Positions 1 through 9,353 of a stretch of DNA of 64,000 nt are shown one piece after another. The notes beneath the pieces are model-generated. The model saw only the letters and a list, made by a program, of their open reading frames with translations. It had not been told where the DNA came from and ran no database searches. The position numbers were made by a program, and so were the translations under genes. The DNA lies in assembly GCA_027475525.1 (NCBI GenBank), contig JAMWFC010000131.1, positions 248,001 through 312,000 of the forward strand. The letters run 5' to 3'. The stretch comes from Macrolepiota albuminosa (lineage: Eukaryota; Basidiomycota; Agaricomycetes; Agaricales; Agaricaceae). How positions within the stretch are numbered: position 1 is the stretch's first letter; every line of letters starts with the position of its first letter.

Positions 1-232
1 GGCACGCTACGCTGCGCTATTTGTCTTATTCTCTATAACTTCTCCTAAACTACGACGCTTACCACTTGCTAGGTAGCACCCAAGGCGCTATCATCTAGCG
101 CATCGCCCTATCACCTCTACTCGAGCACACCAGGACCCTGCCGGGACTCCTCATAAACCCGTATGCCAGGCGCTGGAGACGGCGTTGTACTGCATATACG
201 TCCAGCGCACCCAACCATAGTTGGCATCATCA
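1..232 (+). repeat. 5' LTR of element 1, 3' end only
   Basis: This stretch matches the last part of the LTR at 12015-13134 almost base for base and ends in CATCATCA, the same end as the other family-A LTRs (13134, 30494, 50798). The start of the LTR lies before the window. Confidence 0.9.
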
Positions 233-235
233 TTT

Positions 236-253
236 TGGAGCCCACTGCAAGGG
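236..253 (+). other. Primer binding site of element 1
   Basis: TGGAGCCCACTGCAAGG begins three bases after the LTR end. It starts with TGG, the complement of a tRNA CCA end. The same site follows the LTRs of element 2 (minus strand, TGGAGCCCACCGTGAGGG) and element 3 (TGGAGCCTACTGCGAGGG). The priming tRNA was not identified. Confidence 0.65.
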
Positions 254-434
254 GTTCTATTAAGGCAGAATTCCGCTGGAAACTCGAGCCCAGTGACAAC
301 ACCGCCTTCTATTGGAGAGCGCATTTGAACAAACATTGACTGAGTCACCACACTTACCAGGCACGCTACCGAGGCAGACTTTAGATCAGGAACTTGAAGC
401 CGCTCCAGATAGCTTGGCTGAAAGCTTCTCCCCA

Positions 435-588
435 TTTTCCCAACCGTTCAAATACTTAGCAGGTGAAAACCATACACCGCTTACTCCTTTGGAAGAGCTG
501 TCTAGGTCATTTTTTCCCAACCGTTCAAATACTTAGCAGGTGAAAACCATACACCGCTTACTCCTTTGGAAGAGCTGTCTAGGTCATT
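435..588. repeat. 77-bp tandem duplication 1
   Basis: Two adjacent copies, 435-511 and 512-588, without a mismatch seen by eye, in gag of element 1. Confidence 0.9.
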
Positions 589-703
589 ATCGCCAGAACC
601 TAGCGACTCAGAACTACCCGAGCCAGTACACCGCTTACTCCTTTGGAAGAGCTGTCTAGGTCATTATCGCCAGAACCTAGCGACTCAGAACTACCCGAGC
701 CAG
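550..703. repeat. 77-bp tandem duplication 2
   Basis: Copies 550-626 and 627-703, overlapping duplication 1. Confidence 0.9.
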
Positions 704-2599
704 TACCAACTACGACCACGCCAAGTGAAACTACCACTAACACCACTATTCCTACCACGACGTCAACGCCAGCTAATATGGAGCAGGCAAACACACCACG
801 CATGCCGCCAAGAAACCATTTCTCGTTGCCAAAATGAGACGAGACAAAGCCTCATGAGCTAACACAGTATTTCTGAGAATTGGAATATTTATTACGCAAC
901 TGCCGAGTCACCGACAACACGCAAATGAAAGAATACGCCGCCAGATACGTTTCATACGATACCGCGGAATCTTGGACAGGACTGGACGAGTTTCAAGGAT
1001 TAACACAAGATGCAGTGCCAAGACCATTTACCTACGAGGAATGGAAAAAGGCGATCATTAAATTGTACCCTGGTGCTGAAGAGTCCACACGCTATACAGT
1101 CCTTGAAATCCAGAAACTGGTACAGGATACCTTTGCAACGGGCATTTATATGTTAGGCACACTATTTACTTATTACCAAGATTTCCAGCGAATTGCACGA
1201 TGGCTAGTACAGAACGGCAAACTCTACAGGAACGAGGAACGGCGCCTGTTCCAACAAGGGATTCCGACATCGTTATGGACTTGAATAGCACGTTGCTTAG
1301 AAATTCTTAAGTCCGACCACCATCCCGAGGAACCCTACAATATAGAAGACGTCTTTGAAGCAGGTAAATGGATACTGAAAGGAACGGATACTGGCATCCT
1401 CTTCCAGCGACCTTCTAGTACTGATAACGGAGGAAAGGCGCCGCCCATTGTGGCGCCAGCACCTAGCGCGACTAACAACCAGGGAGGCTTTATCAAGAAG
1501 GAGGATCTAGAAAACGCAGTCAACACGGCCGTCGCAAGCGTTATGAGCAAATTGGAAACGTTAATCTCGACTAGCCTTAATGCACCACGAGGTAATATGC
1601 AACCTGGGCTTTGTCACTTCTGTGGCGAGGCGGGACATACGATGACTCAAGGGCGCTGCGCTATCCTCAAACAGTATCTATGCCAAGGAAGAGCGCGTCG
1701 GGGTGCTGACGGTAAAATAATCCTACCCTCGGGCGCTAACATCCCTCTATATCCCGAGCACCGGACTTTCCAGGGACGAATTGATGAATGGCACCAACAA
1801 AACCCTGGGAACTTAGCGACGGGCAACCTCAATAGTACGGCTGCAATGGAGGCAGAGGCAACTCCACAACAGGCACTAATCCATGAAGTACTCCAGCTTA
1901 ACGCTGTTAGCGAGCGACCAACGTTGTCACGAGAGGAGAGGATCGAGACATTGGAAAGGGAGCTAAAGTCGCTAAAGAATCAGGTTTTCGACGGTGTCAA
2001 GATTAAAAAGAGCAAGCAACCGTTGAAAGACTATAGACCCTCAGGCGCTACGTCAGATCCAGCACCAGCAAAGCCCTCGAATCCCAGCATCAATGACAAC
2101 ACACCTGATATGGCCAAAGCATCAGCTAGCACAGAACCGCCACTACACCCGTATTCAGGACTTGCCGGTAACTACGCTCCGCCTGTCAATCAAAACTTTG
2201 GGGCGCCAGACAAGCCAGCAGGAGGCTACCGACCAACAGCACCAATCTACGACATAGAAAAATCCAAGCAAGTATTCAATTGTATTATGAAAAGTCAAGT
2301 CACAATGTTGGTAGGGGAGCTATGCAGTGTGGCGCCAGACGTCAGGAATCAGATGCGTACGGCGGTTACTCCTCAACGAAATGTAGCTAACAATGTAACG
2401 GCGGTGGACAAATGCGACGACGCGCTACCTGGATTTGCATACATAACAGAGACGGTAGCACCGGAAATCAAAGAAGAGGCCGCACCACCCAAAGAAGCTA
2501 CATCCATTGACCTGGTCAAAACCTACCTTAAGTCGCTAAGATCTAGCGACGATCCTGCCATCCTCACTGTAGCCCAAGACTCTCATGCGATTCGCTTGA

Positions 2600-2753
2600 T
2601 TATGTTGACAGTTGATGGAAAAAGCGAGATAGAGTCTATCGTGGACAGCGGATCACAGATTATTTCAATGGCTGCCTTATGTTGACAGTTGATGGAAAAA
2701 GCGAGATAGAGTCTATCGTGGACAGCGGATCACAGATTATTTCAATGGCTGCC
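2600..2753. repeat. 77-bp tandem duplication 3
   Basis: Copies 2600-2676 and 2677-2753; doubles the protease DSG site of element 1. Confidence 0.9.
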
Positions 2754-2765
2754 GATGTCGCTAAT

Positions 2766-2919
2766 GAGCTTGGCATCATTTACGACCCGACCATCATTCT
2801 TAATATGCAAAGCGCTAACGGCACTATTGATCGATCCTTGGGGAGCTTGGCATCATTTACGACCCGACCATCATTCTTAATATGCAAAGCGCTAACGGCA
2901 CTATTGATCGATCCTTGGG
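2766..2919. repeat. 77-bp tandem duplication 4
   Basis: Copies 2766-2842 and 2843-2919, in the protease of element 1. Confidence 0.9.
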
Positions 2920-3183
2920 GATGGCCCGTAACGTGCCATGTGCTGTTGGTGATCTTACGTTTTACCTTCAAATCCACATTCTTAGATTGCCTGCGTACAA
3001 CTTATTATTAGGGAGGCCCTTCAACGTCTTAGCCTGATCAGTAGTCAAGACGACGTCTGAAGACAAAACGACGCTAACTATTAGCGACCCTAACTCAGGC
3101 GTCAGGAGAACGGTACCAACGTTCCCCTGGGGGAAATTCCAGAAGCCAGGACCCAGAAAGCGACCTTACGTTAGCGACGACCC

Positions 3184-5345
3184 TTGCGAGTGTTTTCCGG
3201 CACCATTGAGGAGATGAGTGATGAGGATCATGGAGATGAAGCGCTTATCTTGGACTATAACCATCGGACTGGGCAAGTAAACTTTATATCACATACCTCT
3301 TTAGCCCATGAAATCTTGAATTCTTCCTCGTCGCTTACTAGCAAAGCGTTATCCTACTTATACCTCACTGCGTCAGATATTACTGAAAACCTTTCAACAG
3401 ACACTTATTTCGTTTCTACTCCCAACTCTAAAGAACCTTTGATATCAGGTTTTGCCAGAAACCATGACTCTATTTATAATACGTTTGCTAACAATAGTAC
3501 CCCTAAGCACAAAGGGGTTCAAGTCAAGAAGAAATATAAACCCATAGCGCTTAAAACGAAACCGGTAGCAAGCGCCGTACCCGAGGAATTCTGCATTGAA
3601 AGAAAAATAATAGGCGACCCTTTGGCTACCCTGCCAAAACTCGACCCAAATCCACCACCCTTCGAACCAACAGGACGATTTACAGAAGAACAAAAGATGC
3701 TATTTCTTAGCGCCCACGATACCGGCTTTCTCTCGATGGAGGAAATGGATGTATTAGTCAACATCATGCAAAAGCAGAATGAGGCTTTTGCATGGGAGGA
3801 CTCAGAGCGCGGTAAACTTAGAACTGACTTCTTTCCACCAGTGGTTATACCGACAATACCGCATGTACCCTGGACTGAGCATAACCGACCCATACCCCCG
3901 GGCATCGAAGCCAAAGTCTGCCAAATTATTCGCTCCAAGATAGCGGCAGGTGTATACGAGCCTTCTAATTCGGCCTACCGCTCGAGGTGGTTCTGCGTAC
4001 TAAAGAAAAACGGGAAGCTACGTATAGTTCACAGCCTAGAACCGCTAAACAAAGTCACCATTCGTCATTCAGGGGTACCGCCATTTCCCGATCACGTTGC
4101 TGAATCTTTTGCGGGACGAATATGTGGCGCTACCCTGGATTTGTACGTAGGCTATGACGAGCGCTTAATCCATCCTTCCTCTCGCGACTTGACGACATTT
4201 CAAACACCGTTTGGGGCGCTACGACTAGTCACACTTCCTATGGGATGGACAAACTCGGTACCGATATTTCACGACGATATTACATTCATCCTACAGCCCA
4301 AAATACCCCACCATGTGCTCAGCTTCATAGACGACGTAGGAGTTAAAGGCCCGAAGGATTGGCGATTGGTAGAGGGCAAGCCCGAAGTTCACTCAGAAAA
4401 TCCTAATATCCGTATGGCGCTATGGGACTTCTTTCAACTGGTTAACCGAGTACTTCAGCGCATGAAGTATTGTGGTAGTACATTTTCAGGGCACAAGCTT
4501 GTTCTTTGTGCGCCGCAATTTAAAATTTTGGGGCACGTTTGCACACCAGAAGGCAGGATTCCAGAGGAGAGCTGATTAGCGCTGCTGGAGAAATGGGGGG
4601 TCTGTCATAACCTCTCAGAAGTCCGCGTGTTCTTGGGCACTGTAGGGGTGCTGCGCATGTTCATACACCATTTTTCACATCGCGCAAATGCCCTTAATCG
4701 CCTCACCTGTTCAGGGGTCCCCTTCAAATTCGGACCTGATCAAATCAATGCCCAGAAGGACTTAGTAAAGGCGCTACAGGAAGCGAAACCATTGGTGCCC
4801 ATCGACTATACTACGATCAAATCAATGCCCAGAAGGACTTAGTAAAGGCGCTACAGGAAGCGAAACCATTGGTGCCCATCGACTATACTACCGCCAATCC
4901 CGTTATACTTGCCGTTGACACTTCCTATATTGCCGTTGGCTTCTTTTTATGCCAGTGTGATGGCGCGAACCGGAAAATCAGGCACTACAATCGCTTCGGA
5001 TCAATTACCCTTAACGACCGAGAATTGCGCTACAGTCAGCCCAAGCTAGAGTTATATGGCTTGTTTCAATCGTTTCAGGCGCTGCACATGTACCTCATTG
5101 GGGTACGAAATCTGATTGTTGAGGTCGACGCACGATACATCAAAGGAATGCTTCAGAACCCTGATATTCAACTTTTGGCCAGTATAAACCGCTGGGTAGT
5201 AGCGATATTAATGTTTCACTTTGAGTTAGTACACGTCAGAAGTGCGTTCCACGGGCCAGATGGATTATCTAGGCGACCCAGACAACTGGAAGATGAAGCG
5301 CTAGACGATAGCGACAACGATGTATTTGATGACTGGATTGATTGA
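3184..5345 (+). pseudogene. pol: reverse transcriptase / RNase H region of element 1 (interrupted)
   Basis: A linker is followed by the RT domain: VPWTEHNRPIPPGIEAKV, YRSRWFCVLKKNGKLRIVHS, TTFQTPFGALRLVTLPMGWT and the catalytic LSFIDDVGVKGP (FIDD in place of YVDD). The thumb (FLGTVGVLRMFIHHFSHRAN) and RNase H (ILAVDTSYIAVGFFLCQ, ELRYSQPKLELYGL, VEVDARYIKGML) follow, ending HGPDGLSRRP, the usual Gypsy RNase H tail. A stop lies at about 4573, a 77-bp duplication at 4738-4891 shifts the frame, and a TGA at about 5343 follows the acidic tail DDSDNDVFDDWID. Polymerase and RNase H would copy element RNA in virus-like particles. Confidence 0.9.
4738..4891. repeat. 77-bp tandem duplication 5
   Basis: Copies 4738-4814 and 4815-4891, between RT and RNase H of element 1. 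Confidence 0.9.
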
Positions 5346-6971
5346 TTGTATGGTTTCATGCATATCATTCAGTTGCCTATTCCGGTGCTTCGCAAAGACC
5401 AACCAGTTTTAACTTGGCTTCACCCTATTGTTCCGTACCAGCCCCGGCCATATCAAGCATCATCGACTTTTTACACGGCCAGTATCTATAACGTCGCTAA
5501 GCCGTCTAATGATCTAAAGATAGTCAAGGAACCAAGACCCTTGCAAGAAGACAGTCAGAACCTGCCATATTCGGTGGTACCTCAAAGCGCCAAAGCTAAG
5601 TCAGAAGATCAGCGAGTTGACCAGGTTAGGAAGTGGCTACAGGATTTGCGACGACCATCAGACCTTACAGATATGGAATACGCCACCTTCATTCGATATG
5701 CAACGACTTTCTTTATAGTGGAAGACCAACTTTGGCAACGAAATAGAGATGGCGCCCATAAACTAGTAATTAAACCGGATAATTGAGTTAGGATTCTACG
5801 TGCTATGCATGATGAATTGGGACACCAAGGACTCTATGTGACAAGGGTGAACCTTTTGGAGCGCTTTTGGTGGCCGTAAGTTAGCGCCGATATTGCGTGG
5901 TATATTTGCACTTGTCATCTCTGTCAAATCCAGCAGACATGTCAGGTTCTGATTCCCCCAACAGTAGTGACTCCAGCGCCGTTATTCGGAAAAATATATA
6001 TCGACACCATGCACATGCCCAAGTCAGGGCGCTACAAGTATATCATTCAAGGAAGGTGTTCCCTGGTACATTGGCCGAAGTTTTGTATGCTCCAGCGAGA
6101 AAATACAGACGCTATAGCTAAGTGGCTCTTTAAGGACGTTATCTGCCAATGGGGAGCCCTTCACAAGATTGTCACAGACAAAGGAGCGCCGATAGTCAAG
6201 GTGCTCACTTATCTTGCCAAGAAATACAACATACAACACATCCGAGTCTCAGGATACAATAAACACGCCAATGAAATTGTAGAAAGGCCTCATTTCGATG
6301 TTCGACAAGTGCTATTCAAGGCGGTCGATGGTGACAAAAGTCGCTGGAGCGAGGCAACTTATTTGGTCTTCTGGTCGGAGCGGGTTACCATACGAAAGAG
6401 GATGGGCTGCTCTCCCTACTATGCGGCGACTGGCACCCACCCCTTGCTACCTGCGGATGTGGTAGAAGCAACGTACTTACAACCCCCACTGAATTCAATA
6501 CTATCCTCTACCAACATGATTGCTAGACGTGCTATAGACTTACAACGATGCATGGAGGATCTCAAGCGCTTACACGAGGTAGTATTTCAGGCTAGACGAC
6601 AAGCTGCGCTACGGTTTGAAACCAAGCATAGCGCCACAATTCGAGACTACAACTTTACAACGGGCGCTCTAGTACTAATGCGCAACTCCAAGATCGAAGT
6701 TACCCATAACAAAAAGATGCGGCCTCGGTATCTGGGACCCCTAATAGTGGTTTCCCACAATAGGGGAGGTGCATACATACTCTGCGAGTTGGACGGCTCA
6801 GTTTTGCATCGACCAGTAGCGGCGTTCCGACTCATTCCCTACTTAGCGCGTGAACACATTTCATTACCTTTATCGGCGCTGGACATTGACACTGCTAAAC
6901 TTCGAGAGCTAGAGGAGACCAAGCTTGTGGACGATGACAAAGTCGCACAAGAAGAAGAAAACAATCAGTAA
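5346..6971 (+). pseudogene. pol: integrase region of element 1 (interrupted)
   Basis: A zinc-binding HHCC module is split by stops (MHDELGHQG near 5810; CTCHLCQ near 5915). The catalytic core shows IYIDTMHMPKSG (first Asp), IVTDKGAPIVK (second Asp; element 2 has DNG, so N to K here) and NEIVERPHFD (Glu). The C-terminal part (KMRPRYLGPLIVVSHNRGGAYILCELDG) is the usual post-core barrel. No chromodomain is present and the protein ends in an acidic tail EEENNQ. Stops at about 5784 and 5878 separate the blocks. This integrase type is common in Agaricomycete Gypsy elements. Confidence 0.88.
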
Positions 6972-6989
6972 TAGGACATGAAGGGGAAG

Positions 6990-7008
6990 GGCGCTAGACC
7001 TTAGCGCC
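6990..7008. repeat. GCGC hairpin motif GGCGCTA-N5-TAGCGCC
   Basis: GGCGCTAGACCTTAGCGCC is a perfect 7-bp stem with a 5-nt loop, just after the integrase stop. Sister motifs lie at 84-101, 11563-11581, 12685-12703 and 50345-50363, all in family-A DNA. Confidence 0.6.
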
Positions 7009-7098
7009 TTGCACCTCACTTATGAAAAGAACAACAACGCATAGGATTTCATACTATACAGGACTATGGAACTGGCAATAATTGATCTATTGGCTACT

Positions 7099-8832
7099 TT
7101 ACGTTCTACGGCGAGGACCCCTAACAAATCCCTCAGAGCGCCTAGGATGCTGTCTGCGGCGGAATTGCGCAGGAGAAGGAGGCGGTGCAGGGGGAAGAAT
7201 AGGCGACGGAGTAGAGGGAAAGGTCCCCGGAGGAAAGGTGGAGAAGCCGGGTGGAGATTCATTGATGGGAGCAGGCGGCGCTCCAGCACGAATGGTGGAG
7301 GAGCCGGGGGGAGACTCATTTATGGGAGCAGGCGGCGCTCCAGCTCCGAAGCAAAAGGTGGAGGAGCCAGGGGGAGACTCAGTTATGGGGGCAGGAGGCG
7401 CTCCAGCTCCGAAGCGAGGAGCTAGAGGAGTAAAAGGAATGATGACACGCTCGAGCGTGGCGGCACAAACGTTGTCATCAATCAGATCCGGCAAGGGCAA
7501 CCACTTCAAAGTCTGAAGCAAGGGGTCAGCGACCCTGAAGGTATGAAAGGAAAAAAAAAGGAGAGGGACTAACAATATTATCCATTTCGAGGAGTAGGAA
7601 CTCCAAGCACTTTTGGCTACCCGAAATAGGAGGCTGGAGGGACGCGTAAGAAGGTACTTAATCACGCTGCCTGTAGAAACTTACCGTGTTTGGGTGACGT
7701 TCGGACTCTACAAGCCACTCCTGGGTCATAGCCAGAAGTAACCTGTAGCGGCGAATCAGGGTGAGGATGTTCCCGTTTTGGTGTCAAATACCGCCTGGGG
7801 GCAGTCGAGCAAAGAACATCTCGAGGCGATCTAAAACCTCGGGATGAGGGACGGAGGTGATGTCTTCGAGAAGAAAAAAGGGAGTAGGCATTTCAAAGAA
7901 CTTAACAACGCTAGGCCCAGAAATCTCAGATATATACCTAGCGACATTATGCAGGGTTGAAGGGACTTAGGAAACAGAACTTATGCGGCACCATCACGAG
8001 GACGCGACAACAACGATGTATTTCATATATCTACGGCAGGAGAAGCAAAAAGCTGGGAATATGTTAGGCCGGTGGAGGACGCGACAACAACGATGTATTT
8101 CATATATCTACGGCAGGAGAAGCAAAAAGCTGGGAATATGTTAGGCCGGTGGTGCTGCGAAGAAGATGGGATTGCCTCACTCAAACAACATGGGGGGGGG
8201 AAGGAAAAACAACACACGACGAGTCAAGAAGGGCCGAACCAAGAAATACGCTTGCTAACAACCGTCGGCCTCTCGACGGGACCACGAAAAAGATGAGCGC
8301 TGGTATACTTGCGAGGGGACTAGGAGAAAAGGGCCGTTGGACATGGAAGAAGGAGAGGTGATGGCTCAGTCGAGCGCTGGTATACTTGCGAGGGGACTAG
8401 GAGAAAAGGGCCGTTGGACATGGAAGAAGGAGAGGTGATGGCTCAGTCACTAACCAGGTAATAGCTTTCCTCCATCAAAAGTTGAAGACAATCCGCCGTG
8501 TCTTCGGTGGCGATTTCCTGGATTTGGGCGACTGTCAGAAGGGCACTGTAGTGCGCCAAGAATAGCAAGACACGCACATGGAAAGCTTGACTCCAAGTGG
8601 CCTCCGTACCAAAACGCATTAACGGGGACGTGTCTCCCCAAATTTCACAAGCAGCCCGCAGAAGCTGACAGCGACGACCCAACTCAACTACTTCGTCAGC
8701 CAACTTAGGAATACCCTCGGGAGGGTAATGATGAAAAAACGAGGTGGCCCGGTCCAGGAAGGTGGGAGGGTCTATGGTAATATAGGCGCGATTGCAGCTC
8801 CGAGTCCACACGCAACCAGACGGGGTGGCCAT
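7099..8832 (-). CDS. Antisense gene AS2 of element 1, unknown function (probable exons, decayed)
   Basis: Reading on the minus strand from ATG 8832, the first exon encodes MATPSGCVWTRSCNRAYI and a helical stretch (KLADEVVELGRRCQLLRAAC) and ends at a GTTAGT donor near 8454. Acceptor-preceded blocks follow: SPRKYTSAHLFRGPVERP (about 8310-8225), a block near 7943-7673 with FFLLEDITSVPHPEVLDRLE ending at a perfect GTAAGT donor (7672), and a block ending at 7099 with VADPLLQTLKWLPLPDLIDD and Pro-rich repeats. Whether these form one mRNA or two is unclear. Two 77-bp duplications lie inside. An in-frame TGA (near 7795) breaks the third block. A TATA box precedes the ATG. No domain is recognised; the gene converges on integrase. 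Confidence 0.45.
7236..7415 (-). repeat. Pro-rich coding tandem repeats in AS2
   Basis: Three to four imperfect repeats of about 45-63 bp on the minus strand encode variants of GAGAPPAPINESPPGSST. The unit length differs from 77 bp and the copies have diverged, so this is true repeat DNA and not the artefact seen elsewhere. Confidence 0.7.
7998..8151. repeat. 77-bp tandem duplication 6
   Basis: Copies 7998-8074 and 8075-8151, in AS2. Confidence 0.9.
8295..8448. repeat. 77-bp tandem duplication 7
   Basis: Copies 8295-8371 and 8372-8448, over the first AS2 intron. Confidence 0.9.
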
Positions 8833-8867
8833 CGCGAAGACTGATGGAATCGAGTTGATGCATAAGT

Positions 8868-8877
8868 AATTTATAGG
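8868..8877 (-). promoter_or_regulatory. TATA box of AS2
   Basis: The minus strand reads CCTATAAATTA about 35-45 bp before the AS2 ATG at 8832. Position and sequence fit a core promoter inside the element. Confidence 0.5.
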
Positions 8878-9353
8878 ACACGGGAAGTGTTTTGATTAGC
8901 GACAGTGTGGGAGGACTTTTCTCAAGGCGCCAGGACCCTAACAGGAGCGCTAGCCAATCAGAAGCGTTTAACTTATTCTGGGACCCTCCAAAAAGAGAAT
9001 CGACATTCGATGTTCAGCGCTTACTCACAACCGCACTAAATGGGCATAAGCAATCACTGGTTTTCTATTTCTTTATACGCTCTACTTCTTACATGGATCC
9101 GCTTAATTATTTCCAGACAGTCCCTATTTTCTACTTAGGCTGGCGCGGTAATGGCTATTGGACCGCGTCAGCAAAGGGGTTTTTGCGCTGTGATGATCTA
9201 CTTAGCGTTTCCCCTTTTACTTATTTTTCTTTTGATTACTTACAAACTGACGATTTGAAGCAAAGGGGGGCGTTTATTTTTAGGATCACACACTACAAAG
9301 TACGTATCAAACAACAAAGTCCATAAAAAGTTTAAAGCGCTACGGGTCAGCAA
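8878..9353. other. Spacer between antisense genes AS1 and AS2
   Basis: It separates the AS1 stop (9354) from the AS2 promoter. A 144-codon plus-strand frame (8892-9326) is present but has no recognisable domain and aromatic-rich composition. It more likely holds the AS1 3' end and AS2 upstream region. Confidence 0.5.

Larger units (their letters stand above)
312..3037 (+). pseudogene. gag: gag-protease region of element 1 (interrupted)
   Basis: The N-terminal part (from about 312) is rich in Pro, Ser and Thr. The capsid-like core at 880-1284 contains YEEWKKAIIKLYPGAEE and WLVQNGKLYRNEERRLFQQGIP, as in retrotransposon Gag domains. A CCHC knuckle (CHFCGEAGHTMTQGRC, near 1612-1660) and a coiled stretch (SREERIETLERELKSLKNQV) follow. 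The retropepsin site is DSGSQIISMA (about 2645 and its duplicate at 2720) and the domain closes with LLLGRPFNVLA before a TGA at 3035. In-frame stops occur near 835 (TGA where element 2 has Trp), 875 and 1282. Four 77-bp duplications (435, 550, 2600, 2766) each shift the frame; without them long frames rejoin. Confidence 0.88.

Noticed and set aside
8892..9326. 144-codon plus-strand ORF between the antisense genes
   Set aside because: No domain, unusual aromatic-rich composition, and it covers the expected AS1 3' end and AS2 promoter.
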